Origin: a bacterium UBP8_UBA817
GTDB taxonomy: Bacteria > Margulisbacteria > Marinamargulisbacteria > UBA817
DNA length: 42,312 nucleotides
Direction: 5' to 3'
Assembly (NCBI GenBank): GCA_002296285.1
Contig: DBHX01000028.1
Location: 1 to 42,312 of the forward strand
The notes under the pieces are model-generated. The model made no database searches and was not told where the DNA came from. It was given only the letters and a program-made list of their open reading frames with translations. A program made the translations under genes and the position numbers. Positions 1-8,320 of the stretch are shown here, piece by piece (positions within the stretch are counted from its first letter, which is position 1; every line of letters begins with the position of its first letter).

Positions 1-903
1 GCTGAAGATATTGAAGGTGAAGCATTGGCAACGTTGGTTGTAAATAAGCTACGTGGTACGTTTAATTGTTTAGCCATTAAAGCCCCAGGCTTTGGTGATC
101 GTCGTAAAGCAATGTTGGAAGATCTTGCTGTTTTAACTGGTGGTCAGGTGATTTCTGAAGAAGTTGGTTTAAATTTAGAGACAACAGAGTTATCTCAGCT
201 CGGTCAAGCTCAAAAAGTTAAATCAGATAAAGAAAACACAACTATTGTTCAAGGTAAAGGAAGTCAAGAAAACATTTCAGCTCGTGTTGATCAAATTAAA
301 AATGAAATTGCAAATTCTGATTCTAGTTACGATAAAGAAAAGTTGCAAGAGCGTTTGGCCAAGTTGTCCGGTGGTGTTGCTGTTGTAAAAGTAGGTGCGG
401 CAACTGAAACTGAGTTAAAAGAAAAGAAGCACCGTGTTGAAGATGCATTATCAGCCACTCGTGCAGCTGTTGAAGAGGGCATTGTTCCTGGTGGTGGTAC
501 GGCATTGGTGAATTTGATTCCAGCGCTTGAAAAAGCGATTGAATCAGCTGCTGATGATCATAAATTGGGTATGAGCATTGTTTTACGTGCCTTAACAGCC
601 CCACTAAAGCAGATTGCTGAGAATGCTGGACGTGAAGGATCGGTTGTTGTTGAGCGAGTCAAGTCTGAAAAACAAGGTACGGGTTATGATGCGCGTCGTG
701 ATCAGTATGTTGATATGATTGCTCAAGGAATTGTTGACCCAGCAAAAGTAACCATTGCAGTTGTTGAAAGTGCGGCATCGATTGCATCACTTGCAATGAC
801 CACTGAAACATTGGTTGCTGATGAAGAAGAGGAGAAGCCTGTGGCTGCGGCACCTGACATGGGTGGCATGGGCGGCATGGGTGGTATGGGAGGAATGATG
901 TAA
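1..903 (+). CDS. groEL: Chaperonin GroEL (60 kDa subunit), 3' part only
   Basis: The reading frame is open from the first base of the window, so the gene begins upstream; the visible 300 residues match the C-terminal half of GroEL. The first residues read AEDIEGEALATLVVNKLRG, the end of the apical domain, followed by KAPGFGDRRKAML, the intermediate-domain stretch VKVGAATETELKEKKHRVED, EEGIVPGGG and the C-terminal GGM-repeat tail ending GGMGGMM. GroEL forms the 14-mer cytosolic folding chamber with GroES. The Gly-Met tail is typical of bacterial GroEL and not an anomaly. A TTG at position 25 is not the real start. The gene is followed by a strong terminator at 937. Whether groES lies upstream cannot be seen. 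Confidence 0.98.
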   Translation, partial: AEDIEGEALATLVVNKLRGTFNCLAIKAPGFGDRRKAMLEDLAVLTGGQVISEEVGLNLETTELSQLGQAQKVKSDKENTTIVQGKGSQENISARVDQIKNEIANSDSSYDKEKLQERLAKLSGGVAVVKVGAATETELKEKKHRVEDALSATRAAVEEGIVPGGGTALVNLIPALEKAIESAADDHKLGMSIVLRALTAPLKQIAENAGREGSVVVERVKSEKQGTGYDARRDQYVDMIAQGIVDPAKVTIAVVESAASIASLAMTTETLVADEEEEKPVAAAPDMGGMGGMGGMGGMM

Positions 904-936
904 CCCATCATTTCTTGATTCACCTCAAGTATTTTG

Positions 937-970
937 AAAGGGCTGATCAAATTTGATCAGCCCTTTTTTA
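937..970. terminator. Bidirectional rho-independent terminator between groEL and ligA
   Basis: AAAGGGCTGATCAAA is followed directly by its reverse complement TTTGATCAGCCCTTT and then more T. The near-perfect 30-nt palindrome has a GC-rich lower stem, an A run on one side and a T run on the other, so it can end transcription from both converging genes. The ligA stop codon lies inside it (ligA ends at 968). Confidence 0.9.
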
Positions 971-2932
971 TTGTGGATGGATGAGTGCCAATAATTCAGT
1001 TTCAGATATGATTTGAATATTGGCGCCAGCGGTATTTAGTTGCTGGGCCTTATCGTATTTACTGCCAGCGGATTCGCCAACCACCAGCACATTTAGGGAT
1101 TTTGATACGCTTTTAACCACCTTCCCGCCATTGTCTTTGATGAGGGTTTCGATGGCTGAGCGTGGTTGGCTTAGGGTGCCTGTAATGACAAATGTTTTTC
1201 CCGTTAGCTGTTGGCTGCTTGGCTTTTTGGGTGGTGTTGGGTCTATGCCGGATTCAATGAGCCCTTTTACGATGTGCTGGTAATGTTTGCTTGATAAGTG
1301 GGTGACTAAGGCATTGGCCATTTTTGGTCCGACTTGTTCGATGGCAATAAGCTCATCTTCAGTGGCGTGTTGCAATTGCTCAAATGTGGGGTAATGCTCA
1401 GCAATAATACTGGCGGATACTTCGCCAATAAAGGGGATTCCAAGGGCAAATAGGATGTTTGAAAATGGTTTGGTTTTGGACGTTTGGATGGCCGCGAGTA
1501 GGTTATCCGTGGATTTTTCGCCAAACCGGTCCAAATTGATGATGTCTTTGCGAGTTAATGTGTATAAATCAGCGATGTTTTGAATACGCCCTTCTTTCAA
1601 TAATTGATCCACAATCGCATCGCCCAAGCCGTCAATGTCCATGGCATTTTTGGAACAGAAGTGTTTAATTCTTTCTTTGATTTGGGCGGGGCAGTTGGGG
1701 TTGATGCATTGGTAGGCAATTTGGCCTTCGATTTGTCGAATGCTCTGTTGGTTGCAAGATGGACAGGTATCGGGTGGGATAATGGGTGTTCGGTGTGTTG
1801 CTTTGGCGGCAACGCCTACAATTTTGGGGATGACCTCTCCGGCACGTTTGATGGTAATGGTATCGCCAATATGCACATTTAATCGTTTAATTTCGTCAAA
1901 GTTGTGTAAGGTTGCACGGCTTACGGTTGCTCCGGATACATTCACTGGGGTTACCTGGGCTACGGGTGTGATGATGCCGGTTCGGCCCACCTGAAATTCC
2001 ACATTTTCTAACTTGGTCGTGACTTCTTCTTCTGGGAATTTATAAGCAACGGCCCATTTTGGGGCCTTGGATGTGGTGCCCAGGGCATTTTGCAACGCAA
2101 TATTATTGAGTTTTACAACAGCGCCATCAATAACAAAATCATACATATCTTTTTGATTCAAAATATCGGCAATGCGATTGTTAATGGCAGTTGTAGATCC
2201 AGGCACTTCTACGGCATCGATGACTGGAAAGCCAAGCGACTTTAACCAAGCGATCGTTTTGATGTGTGATGGATGGGATGACGTGCTTGACCCATATATG
2301 AAAATATCCAAATGGCGCTGTTTGGTTACTTCAGGGTCCAATTGGCGCAATGCTCCGGAGGCTGCATTTCTTGGGTTGGCAAAATTTTCTTTTATTTTTT
2401 CAAAGTTGGATATTTTGATGTACACCTCACCGCGCACCTCCAGGGGCTGAGTGAAGGGGATGGTTTTAGGGAGCATTGAAATGGTATGGATGTTATGAGT
2501 AATGATTTCACCTACGTTGCCATTGCCACGGGTTGCGGCTAGCTCAAGTTGGCCATTGGTGTAGATAATACTAACGGCGCAGCCATCAATCTTTGGTTCC
2601 ACACTCATGCTAAAGTCCGTTTGGTTGGTGTTTTTGGTAATGCGATCTAGAAATTTTTGAATATCTTCTGTTGTGAATGCATTGGATAATGATAATAATG
2701 GCTCTTTGTGCTGATGTTGTTGAAATCCTTTGGCTGGTACGCTTCCTACACGTTGTGTCGGGGAGTCTTCAACCATTAATAATGGATGGGTTGTTTCGTA
2801 ATCTTTGATTTGCTGATACCATTGATCGTATTGAGCATCGCTCACAGATGAGGCATTGTTAATATAATACTCTTTGTTCAATTGTTGGAGTTTTTCTACA
2901 AGATTCAGGTATTCGTCATGCGAAATGCTCAT
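968..2932 (-). CDS. ligA: NAD-dependent DNA ligase LigA
   Basis: Seals nicks during replication and repair using NAD+. The 654 residues show the full domain order: an Ia domain (YDQWYQQIKDYE near 35-47), the nucleotidyltransferase with catalytic Lys114 in EPKIDG and ATRGNGNVGE, an OB fold (about 310-395), a four-Cys zinc finger (C390, C393, C409, C414), helix-hairpin-helix repeats, and a C-terminal BRCT domain from about 576 (LTGKTFVITGTL). Length is slightly below the usual 670. The ATG at 2932 is chosen because the N-terminal Ia domain begins at once and a -10 element lies 6 nt upstream. It is convergent with groEL and shares its terminator. Protein composition is rich in K, T, N and Q, as for other minus-strand genes here. 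Confidence 0.97.
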   Translation of the reverse strand: MSISHDEYLNLVEKLQQLNKEYYINNASSVSDAQYDQWYQQIKDYETTHPLLMVEDSPTQRVGSVPAKGFQQHQHKEPLLSLSNAFTTEDIQKFLDRITKNTNQTDFSMSVEPKIDGCAVSIIYTNGQLELAATRGNGNVGEIITHNIHTISMLPKTIPFTQPLEVRGEVYIKISNFEKIKENFANPRNAASGALRQLDPEVTKQRHLDIFIYGSSTSSHPSHIKTIAWLKSLGFPVIDAVEVPGSTTAINNRIADILNQKDMYDFVIDGAVVKLNNIALQNALGTTSKAPKWAVAYKFPEEEVTTKLENVEFQVGRTGIITPVAQVTPVNVSGATVSRATLHNFDEIKRLNVHIGDTITIKRAGEVIPKIVGVAAKATHRTPIIPPDTCPSCNQQSIRQIEGQIAYQCINPNCPAQIKERIKHFCSKNAMDIDGLGDAIVDQLLKEGRIQNIADLYTLTRKDIINLDRFGEKSTDNLLAAIQTSKTKPFSNILFALGIPFIGEVSASIIAEHYPTFEQLQHATEDELIAIEQVGPKMANALVTHLSSKHYQHIVKGLIESGIDPTPPKKPSSQQLTGKTFVITGTLSQPRSAIETLIKDNGGKVVKSVSKSLNVLVVGESAGSKYDKAQQLNTAGANIQIISETELLALIHPQ

Positions 2933-2938
2933 GATTTT

Positions 2939-2967
2939 ATGATATCAAGTGTTTTTGAAAGAGTGAA
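2939..2967 (-). promoter_or_regulatory. Predicted ligA promoter placing the start site at or next to the ATG (leaderless)
   Basis: On the minus strand TTCACT (2967-2962) is followed after 17 nt by TATCAT (2944-2939), and then only AAAATC before the ligA ATG. No Shine-Dalgarno fits in this gap, so the mRNA would begin at or within a base or two of the start codon. Inferred by eye. Confidence 0.5.
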
Positions 2968-2981
2968 TTTTTTTGAGTTGA

Positions 2982-3298
2982 TTAGATGGTTGCGTATTCG
3001 TGTGTGCACCCATTTGAGATAATGATGATGGATGTTACCCCATGAATGGTTGTTGTAGGAAAAAAAACGGTAAAGTACGGGTCCCCGGTTTTTGATATTG
3101 GCTGAATTTTAATGGATGAATCTTCTGTTAAGGGGGGGACTGATTCATGCCATTTCTGTCATTATCGAACCTTAATTCTCCTGTGACAATTATTTCTGTG
3201 CCGTTGTTTGTTCTTAGTGAATGGGTCGTTGTCGTTTGCTTGTTTTGAGGTGCGATTCGCCAAGATGTATTTCTGTATTTGATAGGATCTGTCATCAT
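2982..3298 (-). pseudogene. Small hypothetical gene split by a frameshift at a C7 run
   Basis: The minus strand opens with ATGATG at 3298 and reads 56 codons (MMTDPIKYRNTSWRIAPQ at the start, GTEIIVTGELRFDND in the middle) to a TAA at 3130-3128 directly after a run of seven C (3132-3138). Slipping back one base in this run, or adding one C, opens a second frame that continues LTEDSSIKIQPISKTGDPYF and TTTIHGVTSIIIISNGC to a TAA at 2984-2982. The joined product is about 105 residues, looks beta-rich and has no recognised domain. The two halves meet exactly at the homopolymer, so they probably belong to one gene. It could be a sequencing or assembly indel, a phase-variable tract, a programmed -1 shift or a true pseudogene. 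No convincing Shine-Dalgarno is seen. It fills most of the gap between ligA and the next gene. Confidence 0.5.
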
Positions 3299-3441
3299 GA
3301 TGCTCAATTCTTTTTACTAAAAATACATTAATTTTATAGAGGTGTCGATGATTTATGGTGGGCTTTATTTAAATTCATCTTCATAGTGTGAGCTGATGCC
3401 GGTGCCTAAAAGAACGTAATGGATAATTCGTCGTATGAGTT

Positions 3442-3912
3442 TCATTGATTACAAACATTTGTTGAGAATATGTCATTTATGTGGTCTTGGAATTGATTTA
3501 AAATCGTGATGGCAAAGTCTTTGGCTGGGATGGATGTATGTGCTACCATTCGTCCGTTTTTGGATGGCCGTAATACGATGGCGTGACAAAAAATTGCACT
3601 TTGTTTAGTGCAATAATGCATGCATTTTGACATTTTGTGGGCTTCTAAGGTTAGTTCGTATTGATTCAAACCAAATGTGTTTGGAAATGTTTTTTGAATG
3701 GTCATTAAAAATAGTTTGCTTAGACTCAAAATGGTGGCCTTATCGCATTTTTTTTCCAAAATAAATGTCAGACAATTGTGCTCGTGTGTGTTAACAAATG
3801 CAACAATGGTATTGGAACTTAGATTAAAATGTTTGTTTAAACATCGTGATTTTAGTGATTGGATATCAATATGTTGTGATTCATCAATAAAGTAATTTTT
3901 TATGGATCTCAT
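3442..3912 (-). CDS. Hypothetical protein downstream of lgt
   Basis: Not recognised. The frame is open from 3951, but the first 13 codons overlap lgt, so the ATG at 3912 (MRSIKNYFIDESQHIDIQ), six bases after the lgt stop, is preferred; this gives 156 residues. The protein looks mixed alpha/beta and cytosolic with no signal peptide or membrane helix. It has five Cys, two of them in a C-M-H-Y-C stretch and the others scattered, so no clear metal site. The tight spacing behind lgt suggests co-transcription with it. No Shine-Dalgarno precedes either candidate start. Composition agrees with other minus-strand genes, supporting a real gene. Confidence 0.65.
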   Translation of the reverse strand: MRSIKNYFIDESQHIDIQSLKSRCLNKHFNLSSNTIVAFVNTHEHNCLTFILEKKCDKATILSLSKLFLMTIQKTFPNTFGLNQYELTLEAHKMSKCMHYCTKQSAIFCHAIVLRPSKNGRMVAHTSIPAKDFAITILNQFQDHINDIFSTNVCNQ

Positions 3913-3917
3913 ATTAT

Positions 3918-4733
3918 TTAATGTAGCGGTGCCCGTCGGATGTATGTCCAAATGACCCCAAGAAAAATCATGGCGAGCGATAAATATTGCCCCATGGATA
4001 AATTTAAAGCCAAAAGGCCCAAATGGGCGTCTGGTGCTCTTGTAAATTCAATAAAAAACCGAATGATGCCATAGCCAATGACGAATGTTGAGAATATGCG
4101 GCCTTCTGTGTAGTTTTTTTTCAGAAGGATAGCCAGCAATATAAATAATACAAAGCCTTCAAGTGTTGCTTCATATAGTTGTGATGGATGACGTGGGATG
4201 TTTCCACCTGCGGGAAATATCACGCCCCAAGCTACGGAGGTTGGGCGACCATATAGCTCTCCATTGATAAAGTTGGCAATACGGCCAAAAAATAATCCTG
4301 GGGTGGCACAGATGGCCAATAAATCAAGTCCTTTATGAATGGATACCCTCTGTTTTTTGCACGTTAGAATGGTCGCGGCAAATGCGCCGATTGCTCCACC
4401 ATGAAATGCCATACCACCTTTCCAGATTGCGATGATTTCTGTTGGATGACTGAAATAATACACGGGGTCATAAAATAAAACATAGCCCAAACGGCCGCCA
4501 ATAATAATTCCTAAGATGATGTTTGACACGAGATCAGATAGATTTAGTTGAATGTTCAATGATTTAGAAAAAGTTTTTGCCAGTTGATACCCCACGAGTA
4601 TGCTGAAAACGTAGGCAATGCCATACCAGTGAATGGTGATTGGACCAATGGATATGGCTACCGGATGAAAATTTGGGTACGGGATATTGAAGAGTTTCAT
4701 TGGATTGGGGGTGGTTTTTTTATGAAGCTGCAT
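3918..4733 (-). CDS. lgt: Prolipoprotein diacylglyceryl transferase Lgt
   Basis: Transfers diacylglycerol from phosphatidylglycerol to the lipobox Cys of prolipoproteins; an inner-membrane enzyme with about seven helices. The 271 residues include IHWYGIAYV near the first helix, the HGGAIGAF motif with the catalytic-region His, and the family signature around GRIANFINGELYGRPT. The product works upstream of LspA, encoded at 38688. The start at 4733 has AAGGAT at SD distance; an internal Met at residue 12 (4700) is an alternative that would match the usual Lgt N-terminus more closely. It is divergent from fliH, with 55 bp between starts. Confidence 0.95.
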   Translation of the reverse strand: MQLHKKTTPNPMKLFNIPYPNFHPVAISIGPITIHWYGIAYVFSILVGYQLAKTFSKSLNIQLNLSDLVSNIILGIIIGGRLGYVLFYDPVYYFSHPTEIIAIWKGGMAFHGGAIGAFAATILTCKKQRVSIHKGLDLLAICATPGLFFGRIANFINGELYGRPTSVAWGVIFPAGGNIPRHPSQLYEATLEGFVLFILLAILLKKNYTEGRIFSTFVIGYGIIRFFIEFTRAPDAHLGLLALNLSMGQYLSLAMIFLGVIWTYIRRAPLH

Positions 4734-4752
4734 ATTTTTATCCTTAAATATA

Positions 4753-4779
4753 CCAATTAATTGGGGTTTTAGCTATAAT
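4753..4779. promoter_or_regulatory. Divergent lgt/fliH promoter region with a 12-bp palindrome
   Basis: The 55-bp gap holds a consensus TATAAT at 4774-4779 on the plus strand, 9 nt before the fliH ATG, implying a leaderless or nearly leaderless flagellar mRNA; the -35 is weak. On the minus strand TATATT and then AAGGAT precede lgt. CCAATTAATTGG at 4753-4764 is a perfect palindrome lying where a -35 would be expected, a plausible operator for both directions. No binding protein is known. Confidence 0.45.
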
Positions 4780-4788
4780 GAAGCTACG

Positions 4789-5514
4789 ATGCCAATCATA
4801 AAAGATTATCATTTGGAACATGATTTTGAAGATACGAATGTCCCACAGAAGAAGTCTAGTACCCTTCTTAAAGCGTCTGTTTTAAGTCCGATAGATGATG
4901 TTGTAACCCCGAGTCAATTTTCAACGGATATTTCATATCGTGAACCGTCACAAGATGTCTTTGTGGAGGATTCATTTGCATTGGATGAAGATCCCGTTGA
5001 TGTGACCCCGGATCCGGTGGTTTCTCCAGTTCCACAGCCCACGATTGATGAGTCTAAAGTTAGGCAGGAAATTGAGACTGGCTTAAAGGCCAATGTAGAT
5101 GAGTTAATTACGGCTATTAATGGTCTTAAAAACGCTAGAGATGAGGTTGTTCAGTCATCTGAAGCTCAACTCATTGATTTGTCGATGACCATTGCTGAAA
5201 AAATAGTTCAGAAACAAATTGAAATGGACCCGAGTGTTATTAAGTCTGTTGTGGAAGATACCTTTAATAAAATTTCCGGTTCAGATCGCATTACATTTAA
5301 GATCAATCCAGAGGATGTCGCCATTTTTAATGAATTTCAGCCATACATTGAATCCCGCTTGATTGGGGTTGAAAAAATTACCATTCAGCAAGATGGGTCG
5401 ATTGCACAAGGTGGTTGCATTATTGAAACAGATTTGGGTTTTGTTGATGTTACCATTAAAGAGAAATTAAATATTATTGCCCAGACCTTTAAAAAAGTTA
5501 AAGCAACATTATGA
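4789..5514 (+). CDS. fliH: Flagellar assembly protein FliH
   Basis: FliH is the stator-like regulator of the flagellar export ATPase FliI. The N-terminal ~95 residues are acidic, Pro/Asp-rich and poorly ordered (DPVDVTPDPVVSPVPQPT). A helical stretch with charged heptads follows (about 98-150), then the FliH/V-ATPase subunit E-like C-terminus with IAEKIVQKQIEMDPSVIKSV, FKINPEDVAIF and the typical GGCIIETDLGFVD ending. The 241-residue length is normal. It overlaps fliI by 4 bp (ATGA), which with fliJ is the classic HIJ order, so this identity is safe despite low sequence conservation. No SD precedes the ATG; a TATAAT lies 9 nt upstream. Confidence 0.9.
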   Translation: MPIIKDYHLEHDFEDTNVPQKKSSTLLKASVLSPIDDVVTPSQFSTDISYREPSQDVFVEDSFALDEDPVDVTPDPVVSPVPQPTIDESKVRQEIETGLKANVDELITAINGLKNARDEVVQSSEAQLIDLSMTIAEKIVQKQIEMDPSVIKSVVEDTFNKISGSDRITFKINPEDVAIFNEFQPYIESRLIGVEKITIQQDGSIAQGGCIIETDLGFVDVTIKEKLNIIAQTFKKVKATL

Positions 5515-6812
5515 ACATCGAACCGTTTAAAAAAGCGTTGGAAGATGTCGATGTTGTTCGTGTCGTTGGTCGCGTAGTCAAAGTGGTTGGGTTGGTCATT
5601 GAGGCCCAGATTCAAGGTGTTTCTGTTGGGGATTTATGCATGGTTGAAATTATTGGTGGGGACATGATTCGATCTGAGGTTGTTGGATTTAAAGAGGACC
5701 AGGTGTTGATGATGCCTTTGGGCCTTATCACTGGGATTCGACCTGGGAGTAAGGTGTATCCTATGGGCATGCCAATTTCCGTGAAGGTTGGGCCTAAATT
5801 GTTGGGACGCGTGTTAAATGGTTTGGGTGAACCCATCGATGGGAAAGGGCCGCTGGAGTATGAGGCCATTTACCCTATTGACCAGGATCCTCCGGATCCG
5901 TTTAGTCGTCCTCGTATTCATGATGTATTAAGTGTTGGCGTTAAATCCATTGATGGCATTTTAACACTGGGTAAAGGTCAACGTATTGGTATTTTTGCTG
6001 GGTCTGGGGTTGGAAAAAGTACATTGATGGGGATGTTGGCTAGAAATTGTACCGGTGAAGTAAACGTTATTTGCTTGGTTGGGGAACGTGGCCGAGAGGT
6101 GAATGACTTTATTGAAGAATCACTTGGCGAAGAAGGGCTTAAAAAGTCTGTGGTAATATGTGCAACATCGGATACGGTTCCTTTAATTCGAGCCAAATGT
6201 CCCATGGCTGGAACGGCTGTTGCGGAATACTTTCGGGATCAAGGAAAAGATGTATTATTTATGATGGATTCAGTCACGCGTTTTGCAATGGCTCAACGAG
6301 AGATTGGGTTGGCCACCGGTGAGCCTCCCACCACCAAAGGGTATACGCCTTCTGTGTTTGCCATGTTGCCACGGCTAATGGAACGAGCTGGAACATCGAG
6401 TAAAGGTTCCATTACGGCCATTTACACAGTATTGGTGGATGGTGGAGACTTTGATGAGCCCATTGCTGATGCGGTGCGAGGAATTTTGGATGGTCACATT
6501 TTATTGAGTCGAGATTTAGCTGCAAAAAATCACTACCCATGCATTGATATTGGTCATAGTGTGAGTCGTTTATTTTCTGTGATTAATTCAGAGGAGCATA
6601 AAACAGCGGCCGGAAGGCTTCGTGAAATATTGGCGAAATATGAAGAAGCTGAAGATTTGATTAATATTGGCGCGTATGTAAAAGGGAGCAATCCCAAGGT
6701 AGATGAAGCGGTTGATAAAATTGATGAAGTGAATTCTTTTTTGCGCCAACGCACGGATGAAAACATACCGTTTGAAGAGACTGTTCGTATGGTATCGTCT
6801 ATTTTTAGTTAG
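5511..6812 (+). CDS. fliI: Flagellum-specific export ATPase FliI
   Basis: Hexameric ATPase of the flagellar type III export apparatus, homologous to the F1 beta subunit. The 433 residues show an N-terminal beta-barrel (1-95), Walker A GSGVGKS at about 164-170, GERGREVNDFIEESLG, Walker B region VLFMMDSVTRFAMAQREIGL and the export-ATPase signature GEPPTTKGYTPSVFAMLPRL. The C-terminal helical domain ends with EETVRMVSSIF. The start overlaps the fliH stop, and fliJ follows after 11 nt. The FliI-type signature separates it from atpD and from Rho. Other flagellar genes are not in the window. Confidence 0.97.
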   Translation: MNIEPFKKALEDVDVVRVVGRVVKVVGLVIEAQIQGVSVGDLCMVEIIGGDMIRSEVVGFKEDQVLMMPLGLITGIRPGSKVYPMGMPISVKVGPKLLGRVLNGLGEPIDGKGPLEYEAIYPIDQDPPDPFSRPRIHDVLSVGVKSIDGILTLGKGQRIGIFAGSGVGKSTLMGMLARNCTGEVNVICLVGERGREVNDFIEESLGEEGLKKSVVICATSDTVPLIRAKCPMAGTAVAEYFRDQGKDVLFMMDSVTRFAMAQREIGLATGEPPTTKGYTPSVFAMLPRLMERAGTSSKGSITAIYTVLVDGGDFDEPIADAVRGILDGHILLSRDLAAKNHYPCIDIGHSVSRLFSVINSEEHKTAAGRLREILAKYEEAEDLINIGAYVKGSNPKVDEAVDKIDEVNSFLRQRTDENIPFEETVRMVSSIFS

Positions 6813-6823
6813 TTTTAATTTAA

Positions 6824-7465
6824 ATGACAAAACCACCAAAAAAATCCAAACGTTTTCAATATAATCTTGAATCTGCCCTTAATTTTCGTGAATTACGGCA
6901 GACACAGGAACAGGATAAGTTTAATAAAGCTGAACAGAAATATATGGAAGAATTGGGCAAAGAGGAGCGTATGAAAAATCAGGAACGTGCCGAAAATGCT
7001 GGTTTAGTTAGTGAAATATCCGAGGGAAAAACCATTGATTTTCAACAAGTCATGATGAGAAAGGCGCATTTGGAACAGTTGAAAGGTGAGATTATTGAGC
7101 AAGTTGAGGTTCGTGAAACTGCTGAAAAGGAAAAGCAAGATCAACGAGACGTGCTGATTCAGGCCATGAAAGATAAAAAAATCTTGGAAGAAGATAAAGA
7201 AAAAAAACGTGAGATGTGGAAGAATATTATGAAAAAGGAAGAGATGAAATTTTTGGATGAAATTGCATCGATTGCTTATTCAAAAAAAGTTCGTGCGAGC
7301 GAAGAAGAAGCAGAACGTCTAAAAAAGAAGAAGTTGGCATTGAAGGAAAAGCATGATCCAGTAGTAGCGGATCCAGTCAATCCAGACATTGATTTTGAGG
7401 AGAACTTGCATGAGTTATCCACTGATGCCCATGCTCAAGATGACGATCAATTAATGGTTGATTAA
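6824..7465 (+). CDS. fliJ: Flagellar export chaperone FliJ, long form
   Basis: FliJ is the central coiled-coil stalk of the FliI ring and escorts export substrates. The 213 residues are almost wholly charged helix (Glu/Lys/Gln heptads), beginning RFQYNLESALNFRELRQTQEQ, which matches the FliJ N-terminal pattern. Usual FliJ is about 145-150 residues; here an extra acidic tail of about 40 residues (PDIDFEENLHELSTDAHAQD) follows the coiled coil. Assignment rests on fold type plus position 11 nt after fliI. The 3' end overlaps the convergent ribF by 15 bp, with no terminator visible between them. Confidence 0.85.
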   Translation: MTKPPKKSKRFQYNLESALNFRELRQTQEQDKFNKAEQKYMEELGKEERMKNQERAENAGLVSEISEGKTIDFQQVMMRKAHLEQLKGEIIEQVEVRETAEKEKQDQRDVLIQAMKDKKILEEDKEKKREMWKNIMKKEEMKFLDEIASIAYSKKVRASEEEAERLKKKKLALKEKHDPVVADPVNPDIDFEENLHELSTDAHAQDDDQLMVD

Positions 7466-8320
7466 AGCAATATCTTTATTGATTTGTTCAATTAATTTGT
7501 TTTTATCTGGAAAGGGTTGGTCCTCTCGAATAAATTGGTTGATTGAAATAATAATATCTTGCCCATAAATATCTTTAGAAAAACCATCTAAGATATGGGT
7601 TTCAATTTGAACATTTTGTTGATTAAATGTTGGTTTTTTTCCAATGTAGGTGATGGAGGTGTATTCTGAATTTCCGATTCGTGTTGTGCTGCCATAGACC
7701 CCTAATTTTGGGATGCATTTATTTTTCTTTACGGATAAATTTGCGGTTGGAAAACCAATGGTTCGCCCCCTTTTTTCACCTGGAATGACAGTGCCTGATA
7801 GGATGTAGGGGTGGCCCAATAGCTCAAATGCGTAATTGGGGTCTTCTTTTAATTTTTTTCTGATGATGCTGCTTTTGAACGGGGTATTATCAAGATGCTT
7901 TTGAATTGGAATTTCAATAATTTGACACGCATTATTTTTACCCCATGCCATTAATAGATCTATATTTCCCATGCCTTTATTGCCAAATTTAAAATCATAG
8001 CCAACAATTAATTGTTTTGGTTGGAGTGGTGTGATGTATTGCTCTAAAAACTCGGGCGCACTGAGCTTTGATATATTTTCATTGAATGGAATGATGAGCA
8101 AATTTGGAACAAATAAGGCTTGTTCATTGGGGAGTGTTAATCGCTCAATGGGATTGTCGGGCTGCAATATGTTTTTTGGGTGTGGATCAAAAGTAAGCAT
8201 GAAATCTGCATTTTCGGCTAGTTTTTGATGCCCTTTATGAAACCCATCAAATGTCCCAAGGCAAATGCTTTTTGCGTTGCTTTTTTTAAATGCGTCCAAT
8301 CCGATGATTTCCGATATCAT
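7451..8320 (-). CDS. ribF: Bifunctional riboflavin kinase / FAD synthetase RibF
   Basis: Makes FMN and then FAD from riboflavin. The N-terminal nucleotidyltransferase domain has LGTFDGFHKGHQ (about 21-32), the HxGH-type motif, and TFDPHPKNI. The C-terminal riboflavin kinase domain has the GKRGRTIG-like element EKRGRTIGFPTANL and later GVYG and KPTFN. Length of 289 residues is slightly short for the family but complete. The start overlaps the truB stop by 4 bp (ATGA), so it is the last gene of the nusA operon. The truB-ribF order is common in bacteria. Confidence 0.96.
   Translation of the reverse strand: MISEIIGLDAFKKSNAKSICLGTFDGFHKGHQKLAENADFMLTFDPHPKNILQPDNPIERLTLPNEQALFVPNLLIIPFNENISKLSAPEFLEQYITPLQPKQLIVGYDFKFGNKGMGNIDLLMAWGKNNACQIIEIPIQKHLDNTPFKSSIIRKKLKEDPNYAFELLGHPYILSGTVIPGEKRGRTIGFPTANLSVKKNKCIPKLGVYGSTTRIGNSEYTSITYIGKKPTFNQQNVQIETHILDGFSKDIYGQDIIISINQFIREDQPFPDKNKLIEQINKDIALINH

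Noticed and set aside
832..903. Tandem GGM repeat as a possible microsatellite
   Set aside because: It is the normal C-terminal tail of GroEL.
723..950. Minus-strand Pro/Met-rich frame opposite the groEL tail
   Set aside because: A mirror of the GGM repeats of groEL; no independent support.
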